64,000 nt of DNA from Bacillus sp. es.036 (GTDB taxonomy: Bacteria > Bacillota > Bacilli > Bacillales > Guptibacillaceae): the NCBI RefSeq assembly GCF_002563635.1, contig NZ_PDIZ01000003.1, forward strand, positions 248,001 through 312,000, given 5' to 3'. The notes under the pieces are model-generated. The model had not been told where the DNA came from, did not search any database, and worked only from the letters and a program-made list of their open reading frames with translations. Positions 1-8,976 of this stretch are shown one piece after another. A program made the position numbers and the translations under genes. Each line of letters begins with the position of its first letter. Positions within the stretch are counted from its first letter, which is position 1.

Positions 1-372
1 TTCTTACGTCAGTACATTCAAACGACGCTTCATCCAAGTTTAATTGAAGCTGCTCGAATTGACGGAGCAAGCGAATTGCGGATCTTCCATACGGTTGCGA
101 TTCCGATCATGATGCCAGCAGTGGCAACGATGTCGATCTTTACTTTCATCGGCTCATGGAACAACTACATTATGCCGTTAGTGATTCTATTTTCACCAGA
201 AAAGTACACGCTACCGGTTTTGATGGGATTCCTAAAAGGTTCACAGGTCGCACAAAATTTAGGTTCTATGTATCTAGGTATCGCCATTTCTGTTGTACCG
301 ATCATGATCGCCTTTCTATTTTTATCTAAGTACATCGTTAATAGTATTTCAGCAGGGGCTGTTAAAGAGTAG
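1..372 (+). CDS. Sugar ABC transporter permease, MalG type (5' end missing)
   Basis: This is the C-terminal 123 codons of a binding-protein-dependent ABC permease; the reading frame is already open at base 1. The first visible part carries the EAA loop (EAARIDGASELRIF), the cytoplasmic contact with the ATPase subunit. Several hydrophobic membrane segments follow, with the motif SWNNYIMPL and the ending VNSISAGAVKE, as in the MalG/CUT1 group of oligosaccharide permeases. The stop lies 14 bases before the GH1 gene, so it is very likely co-transcribed with the glucanase genes. It probably imports beta-gluco-oligosaccharides released by the secreted GH16 enzyme. The substrate is inferred from the neighbours only. 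Confidence 0.9.
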   Translation, partial: FLRQYIQTTLHPSLIEAARIDGASELRIFHTVAIPIMMPAVATMSIFTFIGSWNNYIMPLVILFSPEKYTLPVLMGFLKGSQVAQNLGSMYLGIAISVVPIMIAFLFLSKYIVNSISAGAVKE

Positions 373-386
373 GGGAGTGGAAGTAT

Positions 387-1733
387 ATGAATTTCAATAA
401 AGACTTTACGTTTGGAACGGCAACATCTTCGTATCAAATTGAAGGAGCCCACAACGAGGGAGGAAGAACTCCTTCCATCTGGGATATGTTCTGTGATATC
501 CCAGGTAAAGTGCATCAACAGCACAATGGTAATGTAGCTTGTGATCACTACCATCGCTATGAAGAAGACATCCAAATTATTAAAGAACTTGGGGTAGACA
601 GTTACCGCTTCTCCATCGCTTGGCCACGAATATTCCCAGCGAAGGGGGATTATAATCCAGAGGGAATGGCCTTCTACAAAACATTAGCAAAACGATTGCG
701 TGAAGAAGGCATTAAGCCAGCTGTTACTCTCTACCACTGGGACCTTCCAATGTGGGCACATGAAGAAGGCGGTTGGGTAAACCGAGATTCAGTCGAGTGG
801 TTCTTGGATTATGCAAAAGTTTGCTTCCGTGAGCTTGATGGATTAGTAGATTCATGGATTACGCACAACGAACCATGGTGTGCTGGCTTCCTTGGGTACC
901 ATATGGGCGTTCATGCTCCAGGACATACGAACTTAGATGAAGCTGTTCGTGCTGTTCACCATATGCTTTTATCTCATGGAGAAGCGGTGAATTTGTTGAA
1001 AAACGAATTTGCTTCGACGACATCCATTGGGATTACGTTAAATTTATCGCCTGTTTATCCGAAAACGGATTCGGTTAACGATCGCCTTGCAGCAAATAAC
1101 TCAGATGGTTACTCGAATCGCTGGTTCTTAGATCCAGTTTTTAAAGGAAGCTACCCGGTAGACATGATGAACTTGTTCTCTAAATATGTTCATAATTTTG
1201 ATTTTATTCAAGATGGCGATTTGCAGACAATATCCACTCAATGTGATTTCTTTGGTATTAACTTTTATAGCCGTGGTTTAGTCGAATTTAATGCGGCCAA
1301 TGATTTTATGACTCAGGGGGCATATTCTGATTACGAAAAAACTGGAATGGGATGGGATATTGCACCAAATGAATTTAAGGACCTCATTAGAAGATTAAGA
1401 AATGAATATACAGATCTCCCAATTTATATTACGGAAAATGGCGCAGCGTACGATGATAAGGTGGAAGACGGACGAGTTCACGATCAAAATCGAATCGATT
1501 ACGTTGAAAAGCATCTTCAAGCTGTTTCAGATTTAAATGAAGAAGGCATGAACATTCAGGGCTACTATTTGTGGTCGTTGCTTGATAATTTCGAATGGAG
1601 CTTTGGGTATGATAAGCGTTTTGGAATAATCTACGTGAATTATGAAACTCAGGAACGAATCTGGAAAGACAGTGCATTGTGGTATGCGGACATTGTGAAA
1701 AATAGAGGATCCGTTCTGCCACTTAATGCATAG
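387..1733 (+). CDS. GH1 beta-glucosidase
   Basis: A 448-residue glycoside hydrolase family 1 enzyme of normal length with no signal peptide, so cytoplasmic. The N-terminal signature FTFGTATSSYQIEGA is present. The acid/base is Glu162 in THNEPW and the nucleophile Glu350 in YITENG. The C-terminal SLLDNFEWSFGYDKRFG motif is typical of beta-glucosidases. The start has an AGGGGAGTGG ribosome binding site. It sits between the sugar permease and a GH30 gene. The likely role is hydrolysis of imported cello- or laminari-oligosaccharides to glucose. Family knowledge does not separate plain from 6-phospho-beta-glucosidases here, but an ABC rather than a PTS neighbour favours unphosphorylated substrates. 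Confidence 0.93.
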   Translation: MNFNKDFTFGTATSSYQIEGAHNEGGRTPSIWDMFCDIPGKVHQQHNGNVACDHYHRYEEDIQIIKELGVDSYRFSIAWPRIFPAKGDYNPEGMAFYKTLAKRLREEGIKPAVTLYHWDLPMWAHEEGGWVNRDSVEWFLDYAKVCFRELDGLVDSWITHNEPWCAGFLGYHMGVHAPGHTNLDEAVRAVHHMLLSHGEAVNLLKNEFASTTSIGITLNLSPVYPKTDSVNDRLAANNSDGYSNRWFLDPVFKGSYPVDMMNLFSKYVHNFDFIQDGDLQTISTQCDFFGINFYSRGLVEFNAANDFMTQGAYSDYEKTGMGWDIAPNEFKDLIRRLRNEYTDLPIYITENGAAYDDKVEDGRVHDQNRIDYVEKHLQAVSDLNEEGMNIQGYYLWSLLDNFEWSFGYDKRFGIIYVNYETQERIWKDSALWYADIVKNRGSVLPLNA

Positions 1734-1749
1734 AAGGAAGGGGCATTCT

Positions 1750-3090
1750 GTGAAAACAAAAACAATGACTCATATTCAATCGGCTAGAGATAATGGAGAT
1801 CTTCTTAACGTTAAAGAACCCCTAGAAGTCTCATCTCTTCCAAATGAAGATGCTACTCAGATTAAGCTTAATCCAAATGAAACATATCAAACAATACTAG
1901 GGTTTGGTGGTGCCTTTACAGAGGCATCTGCTCATACCCTTTCTCTTATTAGCGAAGAGAAAAGGAATGAAGTTATTCATCGCTATTTTCATCCAGAAGA
2001 AGGACTTGGCTATCGTTTCGGTCGTACTCATATGAATAGCTGTGATTTTTCGTTAGGCAACTATACGTATGTTGAAGATAATGATACATCTTTATCAACC
2101 TTTTCAATTGAGAGGGAAAAGGAACTTGTCATTCCATTGATAAAAGATGCGACTAAGGTAGCTGGGGACAGCTTGTCTATCGTTTCTTCGCCATGGAGTC
2201 CTCCGCATTGGATGAAAAGCAATAATGAAATGAATCATGGTGGAAAGCTTCTTCCAGAGTTTCAATCTACTTGGGCGAACTATTACATGAAGTATGTTGA
2301 CGCAATGGAAGCGGAGGGAATCCCGATTTGGGGATTAACAATCCAGAATGAACCTGAAGCAAAGCAAGTATGGGACTCTTGTCTTTATACAGCAGAAGAA
2401 GAACGAGATTTCATTAAAAACCACCTTGGACCCGAAATACGGAAGAACGGTAGAGACGATCTTAAAGTGATTATCTGGGATCACAATCGGGACGTTGTTT
2501 ATGAGCGGGCAAGTAAAGTGTTGTCTGACCCAGAAGCAGCTCAATATGTTTGGGGAACTGGACTTCATTGGTACGTTTCTGAGGAGTTCGAAAATCTTTC
2601 AAAAGTTCACAATGCTTTCCCTGATAAGCACCTTATCTTCACAGAAGGTTGCATTGAAGGAGGAGTGCAACTCGGTGCGTGGCATACTGGTGAGCGATAC
2701 GCGCGGAACATAATTGGAGACTTGAACAACTACTTAGAAGCATGGATTGATTGGAATATCGTATTGAATGAAGAAGGCGGTCCGAATCACGTAGGTAATT
2801 ATTGTGATGCACCGGTCATTGTTGATACGAAAACAGGTGAAGTTCATTACAATAGTTCTTTTTATTATATAGGTCACTTTAGCAAGTATGTAAAGCCTGG
2901 TGCCGTTCGGATATCATGTACTGCTTCTAACAATGATATTCAACTAACTGCTTTTCAAAATCCGTCTGGTGAAATAGTCGTTATCCTTATGAATGAAAAT
3001 GATGAAGAACATGCTGTTAATCTGGAGCTCGAGGAACAGAATGTAGCTGTTCTAATGCCTGGTCATTCGATCTCTACAATTCTCATATAA
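1750..3090 (+). CDS. GH30 glucosylceramidase-like / endo-beta-1,6-glucanase
   Basis: A glycoside hydrolase family 30 (clan GH-A) protein of 446 residues. It opens with the substrate-barrel motif GFGGAFTEASA. It carries SSPWSPPHWMK, the acid/base Glu201 in LTIQNEPE and the nucleophile Glu299 in HLIFTEG, and ends in the small beta-sandwich typical of the family. There is no signal peptide. The frame stays open to an ATG at 1726 overlapping the GH1 stop. I chose GTG 1750 because AAGGAAGGGG at 1734-1743 sits 6 bases before it. Between GH1 and GH16 genes, the likely role is cleavage of beta-1,6 branches of laminarin oligosaccharides in the cytoplasm. The exact linkage is inferred. Confidence 0.88.
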   Translation: MKTKTMTHIQSARDNGDLLNVKEPLEVSSLPNEDATQIKLNPNETYQTILGFGGAFTEASAHTLSLISEEKRNEVIHRYFHPEEGLGYRFGRTHMNSCDFSLGNYTYVEDNDTSLSTFSIEREKELVIPLIKDATKVAGDSLSIVSSPWSPPHWMKSNNEMNHGGKLLPEFQSTWANYYMKYVDAMEAEGIPIWGLTIQNEPEAKQVWDSCLYTAEEERDFIKNHLGPEIRKNGRDDLKVIIWDHNRDVVYERASKVLSDPEAAQYVWGTGLHWYVSEEFENLSKVHNAFPDKHLIFTEGCIEGGVQLGAWHTGERYARNIIGDLNNYLEAWIDWNIVLNEEGGPNHVGNYCDAPVIVDTKTGEVHYNSSFYYIGHFSKYVKPGAVRISCTASNNDIQLTAFQNPSGEIVVILMNENDEEHAVNLELEEQNVAVLMPGHSISTILI

Positions 3091-3125
3091 AGACATCTTT
3101 TAAAATTTGAGGAGGACCATTTTTT

Positions 3126-6100
3126 ATGCGAAGTGTTATACCCGTTCTACTTGCCGGTGTTCTTGCTTTAAGTCCTGCGATTCCAACCGCTGCCTCTAGT
3201 CACGATAAAGGAAAAGAAAAAAACGATAGTGAACAGGTTGTTGCGAAACCCTTTCATCCAGCTGTGATGAAAGGGAAAGTCCACGGAACAACAAAATTGA
3301 GAGCTTCTGTTCAAGATGATCTGCACCTTGCTGTGAAGATCTCAAATGAAGCAATCAAAGCTAAAGTAGGAGAAGCTGTGCCGAGTGATCGGACTGTTAC
3401 GAATCCTTATGTCTCTGGAACAGATTTATCTGGTGTGGATGAAGAAATTAACAAGTTCGTGATGGTTTATGTCCTTGATGAAGATAATGAAATCGTGGAC
3501 TTTAAGCAAATTGAGCTAAAGAAAAGCGACATTCAAAAAGAAGAATGGAACCTTGTATGGGAAGATGAATTTAATGGTGAGTCAATTAACGAAGAAAAGT
3601 GGAATTTTGTCGAAGGTGGCGGTGGTTATGGGAACAACGAGTGGCAAAATTACACCAATCGAGAAAAAAACGCTCGTGTGGAAGATGGATCTTTAGTAAT
3701 TGAGGCTCATAAGGAGCAATTCGGAGGAAACGACTATACATCTGCAAAGTTAACCACCCAGAATAAAGGCGATTGGACGTATGGACGTTATGAAATTAAA
3801 GCGAAACTTCCAAAAGGACAGGGGATGTGGCCAGCTATCTGGATGATGCCGACAGATTATGAGCTTTATTCAGGTTGGCCAGCAACTGGTGAAATCGATA
3901 TTATGGAGCTTCTCGGCCATGATCCTGATACCGTATATGGAACTCTACATTACGGAAAGCCGTGGAAGAATACTGGTGAGTCATATGATCTTCCAGTAGG
4001 TGATTTTTCTGATGAATATCATACGTTTACTTTGGACTGGGAACCAGGAGAGTTTCGCTGGTATGTAGATGGTATTCTCTATGCAAAGCAAAATGATTGG
4101 TTCACAAAGAATGAGAACGAAGCAGCTGCCTATACATATCCGGCTCCTTTCGATCGAGACTTTTTCTTGCAACTTAACTTAGCTGTAGGAGGAAATTGGC
4201 CTGGTTATCCTGATGAATCAACCAATTTTCCTAATAAAATGCTAGTTGATTACGTGAAAGTTTATGAGCTTGATGGAGACTATCGTGAAGCTGGGGAGCG
4301 TCCGGTAACAGAAGAAACCGTTGAAGATTTACGGGAGCCGGTAGATGGTGACTACGTTTATAACGGTCAATTTGATACAGATCTCGAGTACTGGGATTTT
4401 CAACCCTTTGAACCATCCGATTTATTTGGTGGTGCAGGAGATGTGACTGTAGTCGATGGAGAAGCAAACGTGACGATATCTGATCCAGGCGACCAGCCAT
4501 ATGCGATTCAATTTGTGCAACCCAATGTACCACTAGAGAATGGCGAGCGCTATAAGCTTTCATTTGATGCACGCTCCAGTGGTGATCGTGGAATGGTTGT
4601 TAATGTTTCTGGTCCTGAACAGGGATTTGCTAGGTATCTTTCAGATAAAAGTGTAGACCTGTCTTCAAAGAATGAGACATTTTCTTACGAATTTGAGATG
4701 GAAAATGGGACAGATCCGCATTCCCGCATCGAGTTCAACATGGGGCAGAGTTCGAAATTACCAGTATGGATTGATAATGTTAGTCTCGTTAAACTGCCTA
4801 AGGATCCGAATGCGTCGAAAAAAGTTCTTCCTACAGGAAACTATATTTACAATGGAACATTCGATCAAGGAGATGATCGAATGGTGTTCTGGAATGTCGA
4901 TCAGGATGGAAAGGCAAAAGCTAGTGCTTCTGTAGGTGAAGCAATTCCATCTCGTGAAATGACAGTAGATGTTAAAAAATCAAATGAACTTGAGGATGTA
5001 CGTCTTAGTCAGGATAAATTGAATGTAGAAGAAGGTGTTTACGTACTGACCTTCGATGCAAAAGCGGATGAAGCAAGAGCGATTGGAGTACGATTGACAG
5101 ATAAAGCTCGTTCACAGGAGTATGTTAGGGATGAGAACATTTCCATTACAGAAGAGATGAGCTCTTATCAAGTTATGATTGATATGAAAGAAACCGATTC
5201 TAAAACGGTATTTGAATTTTTACTAGGCGGAAGCAGTCGCTCGAGCGTTACGATTGATAATGTAGAAATGAAACGCGTAGCACCACCCGTTACGATTGAA
5301 GGCGTAACGAAAGTGGAGGCAGAAGATTTTCAATCGATGTCCGGCGTTCAGATTGGAGAAGATGGCAAAAGTGTTGGCTGGATTGATGAAGGCGATTGGA
5401 TGCAGTATGCCGTAGATGTAAAAGAAGAGGGCAATTATACTGTGCGCTATCAAGTCGCTTCAGGTCGAGATGGAGCTAACGTCACGCTGTTGAGTAAAGA
5501 AGGAAATGTGTATGATGGCACACGAGAAATGGGTGAAATTTTAGTTGGAGAAGCCGATCAACTAACTTCGATAGACGTCGCCCAAACAGGTGGATGGGGG
5601 ACTTGGAAAACTGTTACAGATACAATCTATTTAGAAAAGGGTCTTCAAACGCTTCAAGTTAATGCGGCTAACCTGAACATAGATTGGCTCGTCTTTTCAC
5701 CAGAGCAAACAGATACTGAAACGGTGATAAGAAATGGTGATTTTTCAGCTGGATTAACAAATTGGGGCTCATGGTGGGGAGATCAGTGGAGCGGTACAGC
5801 TGAAGGAGAGATCACTCATGAAGATGGCCAGATGAAGATCGTGGTTTCAAAAACGGGTGAGCAGTCATACAGTCCTCAAGTTTTCCAGGAGAAACTTTTC
5901 TTAGAAGAAGGGCAAACGTATAAAGTCTCCTTTGATGCTAAGGCTACAGTGGCAAAAGATATTAACCTTGTCATCGGTGAACCATTAACATCAGATCCAT
6001 GGTTCATACCGTTTATGGAAACAAAAAAGGTTTCTATTGGAGAAGAAATAGAAACGCATTCATTTACTTTCCAGATGAATCAAGCAACAAGTGCAAATGG

Positions 6101-6197
6101 CAAAATTGTCTTTGAAGTTGGAAAAATTGATGGTATTGCTACGCCATCAACTATCGTGTTAGACAACGTGGAGATAGTGCCTGTCACTACCCGATAA
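3126..6197 (+). CDS. Secreted multimodular GH16 endo-beta-1,3-glucanase (laminarinase)
   Basis: A 1023-residue exported protein. A short signal peptide ends near residue 23 (TAASS). An unassigned region (about 45-135) follows, then a GH16 catalytic domain (about 140-382). The catalytic signature GEIDIMELLGHD gives Glu256, Asp258 and Glu261, the usual nucleophile, assisting and acid/base residues. After it come two CBM4/9-like modules (about 410-556 and 572-716, each starting Y-NG-FD), a CBM6-like module (about 728-858, VEAEDFQSMSG, DEGDWMQY) and a third CBM4/9-like module (about 866-1020). There is no cell-wall anchor, so it is probably released. GAGGAGG at 3109-3115 precedes the ATG. It should cut laminarin outside the cell and feed the permease. 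Module borders are by eye. Confidence 0.92.
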   Translation: MRSVIPVLLAGVLALSPAIPTAASSHDKGKEKNDSEQVVAKPFHPAVMKGKVHGTTKLRASVQDDLHLAVKISNEAIKAKVGEAVPSDRTVTNPYVSGTDLSGVDEEINKFVMVYVLDEDNEIVDFKQIELKKSDIQKEEWNLVWEDEFNGESINEEKWNFVEGGGGYGNNEWQNYTNREKNARVEDGSLVIEAHKEQFGGNDYTSAKLTTQNKGDWTYGRYEIKAKLPKGQGMWPAIWMMPTDYELYSGWPATGEIDIMELLGHDPDTVYGTLHYGKPWKNTGESYDLPVGDFSDEYHTFTLDWEPGEFRWYVDGILYAKQNDWFTKNENEAAAYTYPAPFDRDFFLQLNLAVGGNWPGYPDESTNFPNKMLVDYVKVYELDGDYREAGERPVTEETVEDLREPVDGDYVYNGQFDTDLEYWDFQPFEPSDLFGGAGDVTVVDGEANVTISDPGDQPYAIQFVQPNVPLENGERYKLSFDARSSGDRGMVVNVSGPEQGFARYLSDKSVDLSSKNETFSYEFEMENGTDPHSRIEFNMGQSSKLPVWIDNVSLVKLPKDPNASKKVLPTGNYIYNGTFDQGDDRMVFWNVDQDGKAKASASVGEAIPSREMTVDVKKSNELEDVRLSQDKLNVEEGVYVLTFDAKADEARAIGVRLTDKARSQEYVRDENISITEEMSSYQVMIDMKETDSKTVFEFLLGGSSRSSVTIDNVEMKRVAPPVTIEGVTKVEAEDFQSMSGVQIGEDGKSVGWIDEGDWMQYAVDVKEEGNYTVRYQVASGRDGANVTLLSKEGNVYDGTREMGEILVGEADQLTSIDVAQTGGWGTWKTVTDTIYLEKGLQTLQVNAANLNIDWLVFSPEQTDTETVIRNGDFSAGLTNWGSWWGDQWSGTAEGEITHEDGQMKIVVSKTGEQSYSPQVFQEKLFLEEGQTYKVSFDAKATVAKDINLVIGEPLTSDPWFIPFMETKKVSIGEEIETHSFTFQMNQATSANGKIVFEVGKIDGIATPSTIVLDNVEIVPVTTR

Positions 6198-6215
6198 AGG
6201 GAAGAATTTGTCGAA

Positions 6216-6257
6216 AAAAAGAGTTGGATCAAGGTTTTACTTGGTCTAACTCTTTTT
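6216..6257 (+). terminator. Rho-independent terminator of the glucanase operon
   Basis: GAGTTGGATCAAG and CTTGGTCTAACTC form a 13-bp stem with two wobble pairs around a 4-base loop, flanked by A7 and TTTTT. It closes the beta-glucan operon and separates it from the Ter operon. Confidence 0.85.
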
Positions 6258-6367
6258 CATTTACTTTCGTACACCTTAGATAACTATTTTTTGACGAATA
6301 AAGGAGTATTTTGAAATCTGTCGAATGTTTAAAATTGGAATATGATTTTATGGATTGGGGTGGCGAA

Positions 6368-6985
6368 ATGATTGAATTGAAGAAAAAAGGCGATTCCATT
6401 AATCTTTCAAAAACAAGCATGCCTTTAGGCGAGATCCTCGTCAATCTTAATTGGAGTGTAGGAAGCAATGAGCAGTCATCTGGATTTTTCTCTAGTCTGT
6501 TTAAGAATAAAACACAAAATCAACATACAGACCTCGATCTTGGTTGCCTCTTTGAATTGAAGAACGGAAAAAAGGGGTGCGTTCAAGCGCTAGGGAACGC
6601 CTATGGATCTTTTGATCAAATCCCTTACATGCAATTGGATGCAGATGATCGAACGGGTGCAGTCACTGGTGGAGAGAACTTGCGAATTAATGGAAGTCGT
6701 ATTTCAGAAATTAAACGAGTGCTGATCTATTCGTTTATCTACGAAGGAGCTACCAATTGGTCCGAAGCTGATGGGGTTGTCACGTTAACATACGATGATG
6801 GAGAAGATATCACTGTGAAATTAGACGAGCATCTCAACGGACAAAATATGTGTGCCATTGCCATGATCGAAAATATTAATGATAAGACATTTAAAGTAAG
6901 AAGACTTGTAGAGTACTTCAGTGGACATCAACAAATGGATCGGGCCTACAAATGGAAGATGAAATGGACCGCAGGATCTAAATAG
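6368..6985 (+). CDS. TerA/TerD-family stress protein (divergent)
   Basis: A 205-residue protein beginning IELKKKGDSINLSK, matching the N-terminal strand of the TerD fold. It has an insertion after VNLNWSV and carries LDLGCLFEL in place of the usual FDLDAS. TGAVTGGENLRING resembles the calcium-loop region but lacks the canonical DDE acids. This pattern fits the TerA branch of the family. The frame is open to a TTG at 6311, which itself has AAGGAG 4 bases upstream. I chose ATG 6368 because it has GGGGTGG before it and starts at the domain boundary; the longer form cannot be excluded. It is first in the Ter operon, 26 bases before the ATP-grasp gene. Confidence 0.75.
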   Translation: MIELKKKGDSINLSKTSMPLGEILVNLNWSVGSNEQSSGFFSSLFKNKTQNQHTDLDLGCLFELKNGKKGCVQALGNAYGSFDQIPYMQLDADDRTGAVTGGENLRINGSRISEIKRVLIYSFIYEGATNWSEADGVVTLTYDDGEDITVKLDEHLNGQNMCAIAMIENINDKTFKVRRLVEYFSGHQQMDRAYKWKMKWTAGSK

Positions 6986-7011
6986 TTTTCATACAAAAGA
7001 AGGAGTAGAAC

Positions 7012-8046
7012 ATGACAAGAATATGGTTTAATCGATGGTTTACAACAGTTGCACATTACATAGAAATGATTCGACAGAACCATGACGGAAAGGTGTTCGA
7101 AGTATATGGTTCACACCCGAGTGAAGATGCCTTGTATTTACAGTATTGCGATCAAGCGTTTGTAGAACCTGATCTAAGTGGGCATGCGTACGTTGAGTAT
7201 TGCCTGCAGACTTGTATCCATAAGGAAATCGATTTGTTTATTCCGCGTAAAGAAAATGTCCTCATCTCAAGGAACCTTTCGAAATTCCACAGCATTGGCG
7301 TAAAAGTTCTCGTAAGTGATGCAGAACTGATGGCTCTTATGGACAATAAAGCTGCCATGTACCAATCCATTCTTACGAAGGAAAAAGAGCTGCAGAAATC
7401 AATTGTGCCTCTTCCAGACTATGTGGTTGTAAACAAAGTGGAAGACTTTAAAAAAGCGTATCATTTTCTTCGAGAGAAAGGTCATACGGTTTGTTTCAAA
7501 CCTGTAATCGGGGAAGGTGCAAATGGTTTCCGAGTGATCAAAGAAGGCCAGGAAACGATTGAAGAGCTTCTTACAGAAGGGGTATCGAGAAGAATTTCAT
7601 TTGAGCATGCCTGTTCCATTTTAGGTCAACAAGATTCGTTTCCAGACTTGATGGTCTTAGAGTACTTAGATGGGTATGAGTATAGCATTGACTGCCTTGC
7701 GTATGATGGAGAGTTGCATCTTGCCATTCCTCGTAAGAAAGTTGAGGGGAGAGTAAGAGAACTTGAGAACAATGAAGAGTTACTAGAAATTGCACGAGCT
7801 ATTCACAAGGAATATAGCATTGATTACATCTCAAATATTCAAGTTAAGTTCAGCAATGGAATTCCTAAGCTTCTTGAAATTAACCCAAGGATGGCCGGGG
7901 GCTTGAACATTAGTTGCTTATCTGGTGTAAACATCCCCTACGAAGCGATTAAATTATTGCAAAATGGAGGCAATCCATCTCTTAATTTAAAGCCAGAAAT
8001 GGGCATACGTGCTAGTCATATCGAGAAAGAAGTTGTCCTTTCTTAA
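7012..8046 (+). CDS. ATP-grasp enzyme of the Ter-associated biosynthetic module
   Basis: A 344-residue ATP-grasp ligase. The N-terminal part (MTRIWFNRWFTTVAHYIEMI) is a Rossmann-like pre-ATP-grasp domain. The central FKPVIGEGANGFRVI is the glycine-rich ATP loop. LEINPRMAGGLN near the end carries the metal-binding Glu and Asn. This corresponds to the ATP-grasp family described in Ter operons by comparative genomics. The proposed role is ligation of a carboxylate and amine during synthesis of a nucleoside-like metabolite. AAGGAGTAGAAC precedes the ATG and the next gene follows within 20 bases. The substrate is unknown and the pathway is a published inference, not seen here. Confidence 0.85.
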   Translation: MTRIWFNRWFTTVAHYIEMIRQNHDGKVFEVYGSHPSEDALYLQYCDQAFVEPDLSGHAYVEYCLQTCIHKEIDLFIPRKENVLISRNLSKFHSIGVKVLVSDAELMALMDNKAAMYQSILTKEKELQKSIVPLPDYVVVNKVEDFKKAYHFLREKGHTVCFKPVIGEGANGFRVIKEGQETIEELLTEGVSRRISFEHACSILGQQDSFPDLMVLEYLDGYEYSIDCLAYDGELHLAIPRKKVEGRVRELENNEELLEIARAIHKEYSIDYISNIQVKFSNGIPKLLEINPRMAGGLNISCLSGVNIPYEAIKLLQNGGNPSLNLKPEMGIRASHIEKEVVLS

Positions 8047-8065
8047 AAATAAAGGAGGTAGTCTG

Positions 8066-8731
8066 ATGAGTATTACATTAATGAAAAAGAATGCTGGGAT
8101 TGTATTAAAGAAAAAGAATCTAGATCAGGTTGTAGCCAGAGTAGGGCTTGTTCTAGATATCAGTGGATCAATGCGAAAACTATACAAAGAAGGGATCGTT
8201 CAAAAAGTAGTTGAGCGTGTTCTGGCCGTTGCGAGTCAATTTGATGATGATGGTTCATTAGATGTGTGGGTCTATGATAATGAATTTAGTCGGTTAAAAC
8301 CTGTAACAGAATTTGATTTCGAAGGATACGTAGATCATCAAATACTTTCGAACGACCTCGTTCATAAATTTGGTAGAAACGATGAACCTCAAGTAATGGA
8401 AGACGTTATCAGTAAATACGTTAAAGAAGACCCATCTAAAGAGCCGGTGCTCATTGTGTTTATTAATGATGGTGGCTGTAAACGTGGAATTAAGAAAGCT
8501 ATTGTTGAATCCTCAGACCAACCTCTTTTTTGGCAGTTTATTGGAATAGGAGATTCTAATTTTGATGTGCTAGAGAAATTGGATACCATGACGGGGAGGT
8601 TCATAGATAACGCCAACTTCTTCCATATAGAAGATATCGACCGGACAAGTGATGAAGTATTGTACAATAATCTTCTAAATGAATTTCCAGATTGGTTGAA
8701 AGAAGCAAGAGAAAAGAATGTGATACAGTAG
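8066..8731 (+). CDS. VWA-domain protein, TerF/TerY type
   Basis: A 221-residue von Willebrand A domain protein with a complete MIDAS motif, DISGSM at residues 31-36, and conserved downstream FINDGG. It lacks a signal peptide and should act in the cytoplasm as a metal-dependent protein-interaction module. It matches the VWA (TerF-type) component linked with TerD proteins. The frame extends back to 8009 over the end of the ATP-grasp gene. I chose ATG 8066 because AAAGGAGG lies 7 bases before it and the conserved fold begins just after. A 245-base gap with an ECF-type promoter follows, so this may be the last gene of the first transcript. Confidence 0.82.
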   Translation: MSITLMKKNAGIVLKKKNLDQVVARVGLVLDISGSMRKLYKEGIVQKVVERVLAVASQFDDDGSLDVWVYDNEFSRLKPVTEFDFEGYVDHQILSNDLVHKFGRNDEPQVMEDVISKYVKEDPSKEPVLIVFINDGGCKRGIKKAIVESSDQPLFWQFIGIGDSNFDVLEKLDTMTGRFIDNANFFHIEDIDRTSDEVLYNNLLNEFPDWLKEAREKNVIQ

Positions 8732-8868
8732 CGTTAACAGAATCGACAAAATCTTTTCAATTTATTAGAGTTGACCAAGGGTTAAAGGATTCATTTTAGC
8801 TGAAAATATGTTAGTTTTAAATAGAAAGAATCTGTTTTTGCTGTTAAAACAATTTTTTTGTTGAAACT

Positions 8869-8895
8869 TGAAACTTTTCGAAGTTAGGCACGTAT
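8869..8895 (+). promoter_or_regulatory. ECF sigma (SigW/SigM-type) promoter for the yceC-like genes
   Basis: TGAAAC at 8869-8874 and CGTAT at 8891-8895 are separated by exactly 16 bases, the ECF consensus used by Bacillus SigW and SigM. It lies 82 bases before the first TerD gene. In B. subtilis the homologous yceCDEFGH operon is known to be controlled by extracytoplasmic-function and general-stress sigma factors, which supports the call. A second TGAAAC occurs 7 bases upstream (8862). Confidence 0.75.
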
Positions 8896-8976
8896 TACAG
8901 AATAGGCAGCTAACGATTAAATTTAATACGCACAATATCATAATCGATTTAAATCTACTAACAGGAGTGAAACGAT

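Noticed and set aside
3981-5453. Antisense open frames inside the GH16 gene
   Set aside because: Shadows of a long, well-supported coding region; no ribosome binding sites or recognisable products.
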